Of a stretch of DNA of 55,469 bases, positions 22,756 to 30,605 are shown piece after piece. Origin of the DNA: Bacteriovoracaceae bacterium (GTDB lineage Bacteria; Bdellovibrionota; Bacteriovoracia; Bacteriovoracales; Bacteriovoracaceae). The stretch's first letter is position 1, and each line of letters starts with the position of its first letter. The notes below the pieces were generated by a model. That model worked only from the letters and a program-made list of their open reading frames with translations, made no database searches and was not told where the DNA came from. The stretch covers positions 1 through 55,469 of the forward strand of contig CANCFT010000022.1 of the NCBI GenBank assembly GCA_947377285.1, read 5' to 3'. The translations under genes were made by a program, and so were the position numbers.

Positions 22756-25374
22756 ATGGAAACAAAGTTAACTGGACAACAAATTCGCGAAAAATTCGCT
22801 CAGTATTTTAAACAATTTCATCATGAAAAAGTGGCTTCGAGTTCACTAATACCTCATAACGATAAAACGCTATTGTTTTGTAACGCTGGAATGAACCAGT
22901 TCAAAGATTTTTTTACTGGCAAGGCAACTCCTAGTAATCGACGTGCAGTTTCAATTCAAAAATGTGTCCGTGCTGGTGGAAAACACAACGACCTTGAAAA
23001 TGTTGGACACACTTCTAGGCACCATACCTTTTTTGAAATGCTCGGCAATTTTTCTTTTGGTGATTACTTTAAAGTTGATGCTATTGAATTGGCATGGAAT
23101 TTTTTAACTGTGGAATTAAAAATTCCTAAAGACCTACTTTATGTCACAGTCCATTACTCAGATGATGAAGCACGAAAAATTTGGAATGAAAAAATAGGTC
23201 TTCCCCTTGAGCGTATTTTCACCAAAGGTGATAAAGACAATTTTTGGGAAATGGGAGAATTTGGCCCGTGTGGACCATGCTCAGAAATATTTTTTGATCA
23301 TGGCGAGCAATACACTGACAAAGACTTAGTTAGAAAAGATCCAAATGACCTACTAGAAGACGAAAAACGGTATGTCGAAATTTGGAACTTGGTTTTCATG
23401 CAATTTGAAAAAACACCAGATGGTCGCTTTTCACTTCCTAAACCTTCTATCGACACCGGAGCAGGCCTTGAGCGAGTCGCAGCTGCACTTCAAGGTTGTT
23501 ATAATAATTACAATACCGATATTTTTACTTCCATCATGACCAAAATTGAAGAATTAAGCGGGAAGAAATATTTAGATCCAAAAGGAAATGAACTTCCTCA
23601 TACTGCAGCTTTCAGAGTCGTTGCAGATCATATTCGTTCAAGCACTATGCTTATTACTGATGGAGTTATTCCTTCTAACGAAGGACGCGGATATGTATTA
23701 CGCCGAATTATTAGAAGGGCCATTAAATATTTAAACGAACTTGGCGTAAAAGAAATTTCTTTTTACAAATTAATCCCAGCCGTTTTTGAATCTTTAGGAA
23801 AAGAGTATCCACAAAATGCAAGCAATTCTGAACTTGCAACAAAACTCTTGGAACTCGAAGAAAGAAAATTCAGAGAAACATTAGAGAATGGAATTAAATT
23901 TTTAAATGAAGCTATAGCAAAAGAAGTTAAAGAAAAAACGCTTGCTGGAACTGCAGCATTTAAGCTTTACGATACATATGGTTTTCCAGTAGACCTCACC
24001 GAAATGTATTTGCATGATCTTGGTTTAAACTTAGATCATGCTGGATTTGAAAAAGCAATGAAGGAACAAAAAGAATTGTCTCGGAAGTCTTGGAAAGGGG
24101 CGATGGATAATTCAGATAAAATTTTTCACTCCATCAAAGAAAAACACGGTTCTACTGTTTTCATGGGTTATGAGCATTTTAAAAATGAAGCAACCCTTAT
24201 TGCCGTTGAATCATTTGGAGACCAAAAAGCATTAGTCTTTAATTCAACTCCATTTTATGGTGAAGGTGGAGGACAAGTTGGTGATATTGGTGTTGTTATG
24301 AGCGGTAAAAATATAATTGCCCATATCGATGATACTCAAAAACCAGTAGAAGGGTTATTTGTTCATCTTTCAAGTGATGCAGATGCTTTAGTTGTTGGTG
24401 AGAAATACACTCTTGCTGTTGATGAACACACACGCAAATTAACAATGAAAAATCATTCCGCAACTCACTTGCTACAATCAGCATTAATTAAAGTTTTAGG
24501 AACTCATGTTAAGCAAGCTGGATCGCTCGTAACTCCAGAGAAATTGCGTTTTGATTTTACTCATCTTCAAGCTTTGTCTCGAGAAGAAATCTTATTAGTT
24601 GAAAATTTAGTTAATCAAGAAATTCAAAAAGGAATGAGTGTCGACGCCAATACTATGAATATGGATGAAGCTGTAAAAAAAGGAGCAATGGCCCTCTTTG
24701 GTGAAAAATATGGAAATGTAGTTCGCGTACTAACAATGGGAGAATTTTCAACTGAACTTTGTGGAGGAACTCACGTTCACAACACTGGTGAAATTGGTCT
24801 TATTACCATACTCTCGGAAGCCTCACTGGCCACGGGAGTCCGCCGTATTGAAGCAACTACATCAGAGACAGCAATAAACTATCTTACAAATCGTTCTCAA
24901 CTTCTCAAAAAAGTTGAATCAATGTTTAATGACAAAGAAGAAAGAGCATTAGTTAAAATTGAGAACACGCTAAAAGATTTAAAAGAAAAGTTAAAAGAAA
25001 TTGAGGCATTAAAAGATAAAATTCAAGCGACTGAAGCAAAAGACTTATTTAACAATACTGAAAAAATAGGCGGATTAGACATAGCTATTCTGGAAGCACC
25101 TATTGATAGTGATTTAAGAAAATTATCAGATTTGTATATCAGTAAATTTCAAAACGGTGCAGTTGTTCTCTTTAATAAAAACGGATCTGTCCTTGTTCGA
25201 GCAAGTAAAGGTGCTGCAAAACTAAATGCCGGAGAAGTCCTTAAAGAAATTTTAAGTGTCATCAATGGAAAAGGTGGCGGAAAACCAGATATGGCCCAAG
25301 GCTCTGGGGATGCATCAATGATTTCCAAAATTGTTCCAAAAGCTCGAGCAGTTTTAACTTCTAAATTAGGTTAA
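22756..25374 (+). CDS. alaS: Alanyl-tRNA synthetase
   Basis: An 872-residue class II aminoacyl-tRNA synthetase, normal length. Motif 2 region: CVRAGGKHNDLENVGHTSRH followed by FFEMLGNFSFGDYFK. The editing domain has the zinc-site NHSATHLLQ (HxxxH) and ELCGGTHVHNTG (CxxxH). A C-terminal coiled coil (KEKLKEIEALKDKIQ) precedes the C-Ala domain ending GGGKPDMAQGSG. AAGGGA lies upstream of the ATG. A plausible -10 (TATGCT) is located about 40 bases before the start. The next gene begins one base after the stop, so the two are co-transcribed. Confidence 0.97.
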   Translation: METKLTGQQIREKFAQYFKQFHHEKVASSSLIPHNDKTLLFCNAGMNQFKDFFTGKATPSNRRAVSIQKCVRAGGKHNDLENVGHTSRHHTFFEMLGNFSFGDYFKVDAIELAWNFLTVELKIPKDLLYVTVHYSDDEARKIWNEKIGLPLERIFTKGDKDNFWEMGEFGPCGPCSEIFFDHGEQYTDKDLVRKDPNDLLEDEKRYVEIWNLVFMQFEKTPDGRFSLPKPSIDTGAGLERVAAALQGCYNNYNTDIFTSIMTKIEELSGKKYLDPKGNELPHTAAFRVVADHIRSSTMLITDGVIPSNEGRGYVLRRIIRRAIKYLNELGVKEISFYKLIPAVFESLGKEYPQNASNSELATKLLELEERKFRETLENGIKFLNEAIAKEVKEKTLAGTAAFKLYDTYGFPVDLTEMYLHDLGLNLDHAGFEKAMKEQKELSRKSWKGAMDNSDKIFHSIKEKHGSTVFMGYEHFKNEATLIAVESFGDQKALVFNSTPFYGEGGGQVGDIGVVMSGKNIIAHIDDTQKPVEGLFVHLSSDADALVVGEKYTLAVDEHTRKLTMKNHSATHLLQSALIKVLGTHVKQAGSLVTPEKLRFDFTHLQALSREEILLVENLVNQEIQKGMSVDANTMNMDEAVKKGAMALFGEKYGNVVRVLTMGEFSTELCGGTHVHNTGEIGLITILSEASLATGVRRIEATTSETAINYLTNRSQLLKKVESMFNDKEERALVKIENTLKDLKEKLKEIEALKDKIQATEAKDLFNNTEKIGGLDIAILEAPIDSDLRKLSDLYISKFQNGAVVLFNKNGSVLVRASKGAAKLNAGEVLKEILSVINGKGGGKPDMAQGSGDASMISKIVPKARAVLTSKLG

Positions 25375-25375
25375 T

Positions 25376-27097
25376 ATGAAAATTTGGCTGACCATTTTTA
25401 TTTTAGTATTTAACTTTGGATGTACAAAATCAGAAAGCTCCAGAGCGATTAAAACTTTGCGAATTGCACTGACTAGTGAAGTCTCTACTCTTGATCCAGT
25501 TAATTCATTTGATAATGTTTCAGGTTCAGTAATTTATAATATCTATGAACAACTTTACGAATACCATTATCTCAACCGCCCTTATGAGTTAAAACCCTTG
25601 CTGGCAGAAAGCCTTCCTCTTATGGAAAACCAAGGAAAGCGTTACGTTATCAAAATAAAGAAAAATATTCGTTACCACGACCACCCAGCATTTAAAGGAG
25701 CCATTCGTTTTGTAAAAGCTCAAGATTTTATAACTCAAATTAAACGACTTTCTTATTTACCTCTTAACTCAACTGGATGGTGGATAATTGACGGGGTGAT
25801 TGATGGGGTAAATGATTTTAAAAAGTCAGTTGGGTCTGATTTTAATAAATTTAAATCAACTTCAATAAAGGGATTATCAGCACCTGATGACAACACGCTC
25901 ATTATTGATTTAACTCAAGCCTCTCCTCAATTTGTCTATAAATTGGCGATGAGTTTTGCTTCCCCTGTTCCTTTAGAAGTTTTAGAGTATGAAAAAAATG
26001 ATTTATCAATACACACTATTGGCACAGGGCCATTTGTTTTATCAAAAATAGATCCAACAAAAGAAATTATTTTAAATAAATTTAAACTTTATCACGAAAG
26101 TTTTTATCCTAATGAAGGTGACCGCTACGCAAACAGCCGAGGGCTATTAAAAGACAGTGGTGAACAAGTTCCATTTGTTGATTCGATTATCTTTAAGATA
26201 GTTAAAGACAATACGACTCGGTATGAACTCTTTATAAAAAACAAATTGGATTTCATCATTCTGCCTCAAGAATTTTATTCACAAGTTTTTGATGATGTTG
26301 GAAACTTAAAAGAAAATATAAAATCCACAGATATTCGGCTACAAACTATGCCAACTCTCACTTACTGGTGGCTTGGATTTAATATGCGAGATCCGCTCTT
26401 AGGCAAAAGTCTCAACCTAAGAAAAGCGATTGCTCATGCTGTTGATATGAATAAATACATCCAACAATTTACAAACAATACTGGACAAAAAGCGAATTCA
26501 ATTCTTCCACCTGGAATTTTAGGTTATAATCCATTGGCCACTCTCCCATATGATTACAACCGAGAAAAAGCTAAAGAGTATTTGGCAAAGGCCGGTTTTC
26601 CAAACGGCAAAAACTTACCAGAACTCGTTTATGATACTCGTGGAGAATCAAAGATTAGTAATGAGCAAGCAGAATTTTTTAAAGACCAACTCTCACAAAT
26701 TGGAATTAAATTAAAGATTGTAAAAAACAATTTTAATCAATATTTAGAAAAATCTCGAACAGGACACTTACAATTTTTTCAAGATGGCTGGACTCTCGAC
26801 TATCCAGATGCAGAGAATGTTTTACAACTTCTAATCTCTACAAATTATCCTCCAGGGCCAAATGCTTCTTTTTATACAAATAAAACATTCAATCTTATGT
26901 ATGATCGCCTAAGCAAACTCTCCGATGGTGAAGAAAAGAAAACTCTTATTACTAAAATGGAAAATGTAGTGAACCAGGATATGCCCTGGGTTATGCAATA
27001 TTATTCACGAAATTTTATTCTTTATCATGACTATGTTAAAAACTATCGCCCCTCTGATTTAGTTTGGAGCTACCCTAAATACTTAAGAGTTAAATAG
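25376..27097 (+). CDS. ABC transporter substrate-binding lipoprotein (oligopeptide/dipeptide type)
   Basis: A 573-residue member of the SBP_bac_5 family. A lipoprotein signal (WLTIFILVFNFGC) places Cys17 as the lipidated residue. The family signature AEVSTLDPV-type phrase appears as LTSEVSTLDPVNSFDN. Further family features are KIKKNIRYHD, TIGTGPFVLSK, LNLRKAIAHAVDMNKYIQQF and FQDGWTLDYPDAENVLQLL. Such proteins capture peptides in the periplasm for an ABC importer; no permease or ATPase partner is adjacent, so it may serve a distant system. The ATG follows the alaS stop by one base, an unusual pairing with no obvious metabolic link. Confidence 0.88.
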   Translation: MKIWLTIFILVFNFGCTKSESSRAIKTLRIALTSEVSTLDPVNSFDNVSGSVIYNIYEQLYEYHYLNRPYELKPLLAESLPLMENQGKRYVIKIKKNIRYHDHPAFKGAIRFVKAQDFITQIKRLSYLPLNSTGWWIIDGVIDGVNDFKKSVGSDFNKFKSTSIKGLSAPDDNTLIIDLTQASPQFVYKLAMSFASPVPLEVLEYEKNDLSIHTIGTGPFVLSKIDPTKEIILNKFKLYHESFYPNEGDRYANSRGLLKDSGEQVPFVDSIIFKIVKDNTTRYELFIKNKLDFIILPQEFYSQVFDDVGNLKENIKSTDIRLQTMPTLTYWWLGFNMRDPLLGKSLNLRKAIAHAVDMNKYIQQFTNNTGQKANSILPPGILGYNPLATLPYDYNREKAKEYLAKAGFPNGKNLPELVYDTRGESKISNEQAEFFKDQLSQIGIKLKIVKNNFNQYLEKSRTGHLQFFQDGWTLDYPDAENVLQLLISTNYPPGPNASFYTNKTFNLMYDRLSKLSDGEEKKTLITKMENVVNQDMPWVMQYYSRNFILYHDYVKNYRPSDLVWSYPKYLRVK

Positions 27098-27173
27098 GGC
27101 AATATTTTCCTATAATGATTCTTTAAAACTCAGAATTTATTTTTCACAAAACTCATTCCGATAGGTAGTCAAG

Positions 27174-27195
27174 ATTCAAAGACTGCACTTTGAAT
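27174..27195. promoter_or_regulatory. 22-bp palindrome before the 27212 gene
   Basis: ATTCAAAG, six bases, CTTTGAAT: perfect 8-bp arms ending 16 bases before the ATG. It lies about 60 bases downstream of a TATAAT at 27111-27116. It has no following T-run and so is more likely an operator or leader hairpin than a terminator. Confidence 0.4.
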
Positions 27196-27211
27196 AAGAC
27201 GTGAGTATAAA

Positions 27212-27616
27212 ATGAGAAAGTATTTCGAACTTCCTGTCCTTTTTATAGTGACCCTAGCTTTTTCTGCCTCAGCGGCCTTCGCTAAAGACTATGTCATTTA
27301 CAGTATTTCTCAAGACATTCCAATGGGATTTGATAAAGAAGTCATCCGTAAAAATTTTTATGTCGATATGGGTAAAAATCAAGGTGTCGTAAAAGGCTCA
27401 GTCCTTGATGTTTTCCGTGTTGTCTCTGTTTTAGATCCTTATGAAAGTAAAAAAAGATTTAACCACAAAATTAAAATTGGTGAGGTAAAAGTCCTACACT
27501 CTGAAGAAACTTCTTCAATTGGAATTGTCAATAAACTAGAAAGTGAAGAAGAAACGCCAGTTTTTGAAATTGGAAAATTAATGATCGGTGATGTTGTCAG
27601 CGCACATGTAAAATAA
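27212..27616 (+). CDS. Small exported beta-rich protein, unknown function
   Basis: A 134-residue protein with a signal peptide (MRKYFELPVLFIVTLAFSAS, cleaved near AFA-KD). The mature part reads as a small beta-barrel-like domain: NFYVDMGKNQGVVKGSVLDV, then KIKIGEVKVLHSEETSSIGI and a closing MIGDVVSAHVK. The GxNxGVxxGxxxxVxR pattern resembles the C-terminal domain of FlgT and related periplasmic proteins, but the match is short and I would not name it. It is preceded by a TATAAT and a palindrome, and is convergent with the H-box gene two bases away. Confidence 0.65.
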   Translation: MRKYFELPVLFIVTLAFSASAAFAKDYVIYSISQDIPMGFDKEVIRKNFYVDMGKNQGVVKGSVLDVFRVVSVLDPYESKKRFNHKIKIGEVKVLHSEETSSIGIVNKLESEEETPVFEIGKLMIGDVVSAHVK

Positions 27617-27618
27617 AT

Positions 27619-27855
27619 TTATTCTGAAACAGAATGTAATAAAGCCCTTCGCTCTTTAAGCTGAGTCGTCATTTTATTTATAGCTTCTATTGCCCGCTCC
27701 ATACGATCTATATCTTTTTCTTCAATGGGTTTATTGGCTTTTAATGTTTTAAGAACAAAACTCGACATTCCATGGGCAACAACAATATGGTTTGCAATAT
27801 CATGTAAAAACTTTCTTTCACCTAGTGCTAATTCTTCGACAGTTGGTAAGGCCAT
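27619..27855 (-). CDS. Stand-alone histidine-kinase H-box (DHp-like) protein
   Basis: A 78-residue, apparently two-helix cytosolic protein. ERKFLHDIANHIVVAHGMSS (from residue 13) looks like the H-box of a sensor kinase, with the phosphoacceptor candidate His18 followed by Asp and with Asn at +4, as in F-x-H-D-I-x-N kinases. The second helix (DIDRMERAIEAINKMTTQLK) completes a DHp-like hairpin able to dimerise into a four-helix bundle. There is no ATP-binding domain and no neighbouring response regulator. It could relay phosphate like Spo0B or modulate a kinase; both are inference. AGGAG precedes the ATG. Confidence 0.6.
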   Translation of the reverse strand: MALPTVEELALGERKFLHDIANHIVVAHGMSSFVLKTLKANKPIEEKDIDRMERAIEAINKMTTQLKERRALLHSVSE

Positions 27856-27894
27856 AAAATCTCCTGTTAAATTATCTTAACATAGAGACGTATT

Positions 27895-28155
27895 TTAAAT
27901 AATTTTTTTATACTTGATCAATTCAACCTCCAATATTTCTTGATTGATTCGCTTTTTCTTAACCCATAATAGGTAATCTTCTCCTTTAGCTATGGGGCCT
28001 AAATTGAGTTGCTTAGGATCTGCAAAAAGATGAATAGATCTAATTTTATGACCACAGTAAAATCCCAAAAAATGGAACCTATAATAAGTTTTTTCATTAT
28101 TTCGATTTATTCTTCTTGAAACACATCGACTAATGACTAAGATTAATTCTTGCAT
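27895..28155 (-). CDS. Small basic protein, unknown
   Basis: An 86-residue protein starting at an ATG with GGAG seven bases upstream. A longer in-frame reading to 28206 is possible but has no ribosome site. It is rich in Lys/Arg with beta-like alternation: VISRCVSRRINR, YYRFHFLGFYCGHKIRSIHL, then GEDYLLWVKKKRINQEILEV. An OB-like or small nucleic-acid-binding fold is conceivable; no motif is recognised. It lies upstream of the H-box gene on the same strand, with 39 bases between them, so they may be co-expressed. Confidence 0.55.
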   Translation of the reverse strand: MQELILVISRCVSRRINRNNEKTYYRFHFLGFYCGHKIRSIHLFADPKQLNLGPIAKGEDYLLWVKKKRINQEILEVELIKYKKII

Positions 28156-28261
28156 AAATAACTCCGGTAAATACTCCCTCAATTCTGTAATGCAAAATAG
28201 AAGCAAAGGTTTTAAAGTAACTTACCGAAATTAAATTAAACAATTTAAACTGGGCTCAAAA

Positions 28262-30094
28262 ATGGTTACAGATCAAACAATTTCAAAAATGTTTTTGAAA
28301 AAAGCGGCCAAATCACCACACAAAAAAGCTATAGGTTGGGTAGATGGAAGTGAGCTTCATTTTTTAAACAATGAAGACTACTTACAAAAAATTAAAATTT
28401 ATACTTATGGATTCATTCATCTTGGAATAAAAAATCAAGACAAAGTAGCAATACTAGGCAACACATGTAAAGAATGGCATTTTTTTGATCTCGCTGCACT
28501 TTCAGCAAGAGGAATTGTAATACCGATTTACCCTTCTTATTTAGCCCATGAAGTAGAATTTATTTTAAACGACAGTGAATCTAAATTTTTAATACTTGAA
28601 AACGAAATTCAAATGCAAAAAGTTTTAGAAGTTCAAAACAAATTAATCAGCTTAAAATACATCATTGGAATAAAAGATATTTCCCAAGATTTAATCGCCA
28701 AACTCAGGTCAGATATTCTTTTTTACACTTTTCCACAATTTACTGAATTCGGTAACAGTGAACTTCAAAAATCTCCAAAACTTTTTGAAGATTTAATCAT
28801 TGCTAGTAGTGCTGATGATATTGCCTCTATCGTTTATACCTCTGGAACTACAGGGGAGCCAAAAGGTGCTGTCATTACTCAAAAAGCCTTCTGTGCAATG
28901 TTGGATAATGTTTATTCATCGCTAAAAACAAATATATTACCCACTGATCGTTTCTTAATCTTTCTCCCTCTATCGCACGTACTTGGACGATGCGATTCAT
29001 TACTTAATTTAGCCTTTGACTCTGAAAGTGTTTATGCGGAATCCTTAGATAAAGTTGTCGATAATTTACAAATCGCTAAACCAACAATCTTAATATCTGT
29101 ACCTAGGATTTTTGAAAAAGTTTATAGTAAAGTGCTCGATACAATCCAAAAGGAATCTGATTTTAAGAAAAAAGCTTTTGCTTGGGCCCTTCAGGCTTCT
29201 AAAAATTATTATGATAAAATTAATCTTGATAAATCTCCTAGTCCTTTTGAAATTATTCAAAAAAACTTAGCTTATAAATTAGTTTTTGAAAAAATTTATA
29301 ATCGCTTTGGTGGAAGAATTCGTTTTTTAGTTTCAGGAGGTGCTCCCCTCGCTCCCGATATTATGTCATTTCTTCAAAACGCCAATCTTACGATTCTTGA
29401 AGGATACGGACTAACTGAGACAATTGCTCCTTGTATTTTAAATCCTGTTGTACGCCAAATTCCAGGGACACTCGGATTACCCTTGGGTGATGTCCAAGTA
29501 AAATTTGGAGATGATGGTGAGATCATGCTTAAAACAAAAGCTCTCTTTTCTCACTATTACAAAAACGATAAAGCCACAGCGGAAGCATTTAGTGAAGATG
29601 GATGGTTTCTTACTGGTGATATTGGAGAGATCACTAAAGATGGATATGTTAAAATCACCGATCGTAAAAAAGATATTATTATTACGAGCGCTGGTAAAAA
29701 CGTTGCTCCTCAAAAAATTGAAAATGACCTAAAATTACAAAAATATATTTCTAATGCTATGGTAGTTGGTGACCAAAGAAAATTCCTCGTGGCCATCGTC
29801 AGTTTTGATTTAGAAGCCGTATTAAGTGATGCAGAGGCATTAGGAATTAGTGGCCGTCCTACTTATACCGAACTCGTGCTGAATCCTAAAATCCACGACA
29901 TATTGGAACAAGAAATCAAAGCAGCAAACCTTGAACTCGCAAGCTTTGAAAGCATTAAAGGATTTATTATTGCAGCGAATGAATTTAGTGTTGAAAATGG
30001 TCAATTGACCCCTTCGCTAAAATTAAAAAAGAAAATTATCCTGAAAGCTTATAAAAACGAAATAGACGCTCTGTATAAAAAGCTCGAAGATTAA
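28262..30094 (+). CDS. Long-chain fatty acyl-CoA synthetase (AMP-forming)
   Basis: A 610-residue member of the AMP-binding (ANL) superfamily. The phosphate-binding loop is IVYTSGTTGEPKGAVIT near residue 195. Motif A5 is LEGYGLTET, the core motif is GWFLTGDIGEITKDGYVKIT, and the hinge DRKKDIIITSAGKNVAPQKIE is typical of long-chain acyl-CoA synthetases (the GKNVAPxxIE form). The C-terminal catalytic lysine is probably in LTPSLKLKKKIILK. The enzyme activates free fatty acids to acyl-CoA for beta-oxidation or phospholipid synthesis. It is a single gene with its own upstream region and no strong Shine-Dalgarno sequence. Confidence 0.92.
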   Translation: MVTDQTISKMFLKKAAKSPHKKAIGWVDGSELHFLNNEDYLQKIKIYTYGFIHLGIKNQDKVAILGNTCKEWHFFDLAALSARGIVIPIYPSYLAHEVEFILNDSESKFLILENEIQMQKVLEVQNKLISLKYIIGIKDISQDLIAKLRSDILFYTFPQFTEFGNSELQKSPKLFEDLIIASSADDIASIVYTSGTTGEPKGAVITQKAFCAMLDNVYSSLKTNILPTDRFLIFLPLSHVLGRCDSLLNLAFDSESVYAESLDKVVDNLQIAKPTILISVPRIFEKVYSKVLDTIQKESDFKKKAFAWALQASKNYYDKINLDKSPSPFEIIQKNLAYKLVFEKIYNRFGGRIRFLVSGGAPLAPDIMSFLQNANLTILEGYGLTETIAPCILNPVVRQIPGTLGLPLGDVQVKFGDDGEIMLKTKALFSHYYKNDKATAEAFSEDGWFLTGDIGEITKDGYVKITDRKKDIIITSAGKNVAPQKIENDLKLQKYISNAMVVGDQRKFLVAIVSFDLEAVLSDAEALGISGRPTYTELVLNPKIHDILEQEIKAANLELASFESIKGFIIAANEFSVENGQLTPSLKLKKKIILKAYKNEIDALYKKLED

Positions 30095-30201
30095 GTTTCT
30101 TGCTCTATTTCATCTTTCCTTCTTTGACAAAAATCACCTTTGGGAATATAACCTAAAGTTCTATAATCCTATTTTAGGCGCCCAAAAGGCAGGAGATATC
30201 C

Positions 30202-30414
30202 ATGGCAAGAATCACAATTGAAGATTGCTTAGAAAAAGTTGAAAACAGATATGAGCTAGTTCACTTAGCTACAAAAAGAGTAAAACAACTTCGTGATGGA
30301 GCTGAGCCTCTAGTAAAATCTAAAAATAAAGAAGTTGTAACAGCTTTAAGAGAAATTGCTGCTGGCAAAATTAAGCATGCACCTATAAGCGAATACGATT
30401 CAGACGAATTCTAA
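30202..30414 (+). CDS. rpoZ: RNA polymerase omega subunit
   Basis: A 70-residue protein beginning [20 protein letters not shown], which matches the conserved N-terminus of omega, followed by [17 protein letters not shown] and [17 protein letters not shown]. Omega helps fold and assemble the beta-prime subunit and forms part of a ppGpp-binding site in proteobacterial polymerase. AGGAG lies upstream of the ATG. The gene stands alone and ends at a strong terminator. No spoT follows it, unlike in E. coli. Confidence 0.95.
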   Translation: MARITIEDCLEKVENRYELVHLATKRVKQLRDGAEPLVKSKNKEVVTALREIAAGKIKHAPISEYDSDEF

Positions 30415-30439
30415 TCTTTCAAAATTTTAAGACCTTATC

Positions 30440-30468
30440 AAAGACCGCCTATTTTAGGCGGTCTTTTT
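30440..30468 (+). terminator. rpoZ terminator
   Basis: An 11-bp perfect stem (30440-30450 with 30456-30466, AAAGACCGCCT) with a five-base loop, running into a T-tract. It begins 26 bases after the rpoZ stop. Confidence 0.93.
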
Positions 30469-30569
30469 ATTTGTGCCAAGTAAAGTCCACTACTAAAAAT
30501 CCGATAAGAAATTAACACTATTAAATATGCTGAAATTTACGGGGAAGCATGTTTTTGCAAGTAGTGCAA

Positions 30570-30604
30570 AAAAAGAGGCCGAAGGAGATTCGGCCTTTTT
30601 TTTA
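30570..30604 (-). terminator. lon terminator
   Basis: An 8-bp GC-rich stem (30576-30583 with 30589-30596, AGGCCGAA) flanked by A-runs and T-runs on both sides, so it could work in both directions. On the minus strand it lies ten bases after the lon stop and is followed by CTTTTTTT. Confidence 0.88.
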
Positions 30605-30605
30605 A

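Noticed and set aside
30554..30574. TTTTTGCA...TGCAAAAA inverted repeat just before the lon terminator, as a possible small RNA
   Set aside because: No promoter with acceptable spacing precedes it, and it can be explained as part of the intergenic region between two terminators.
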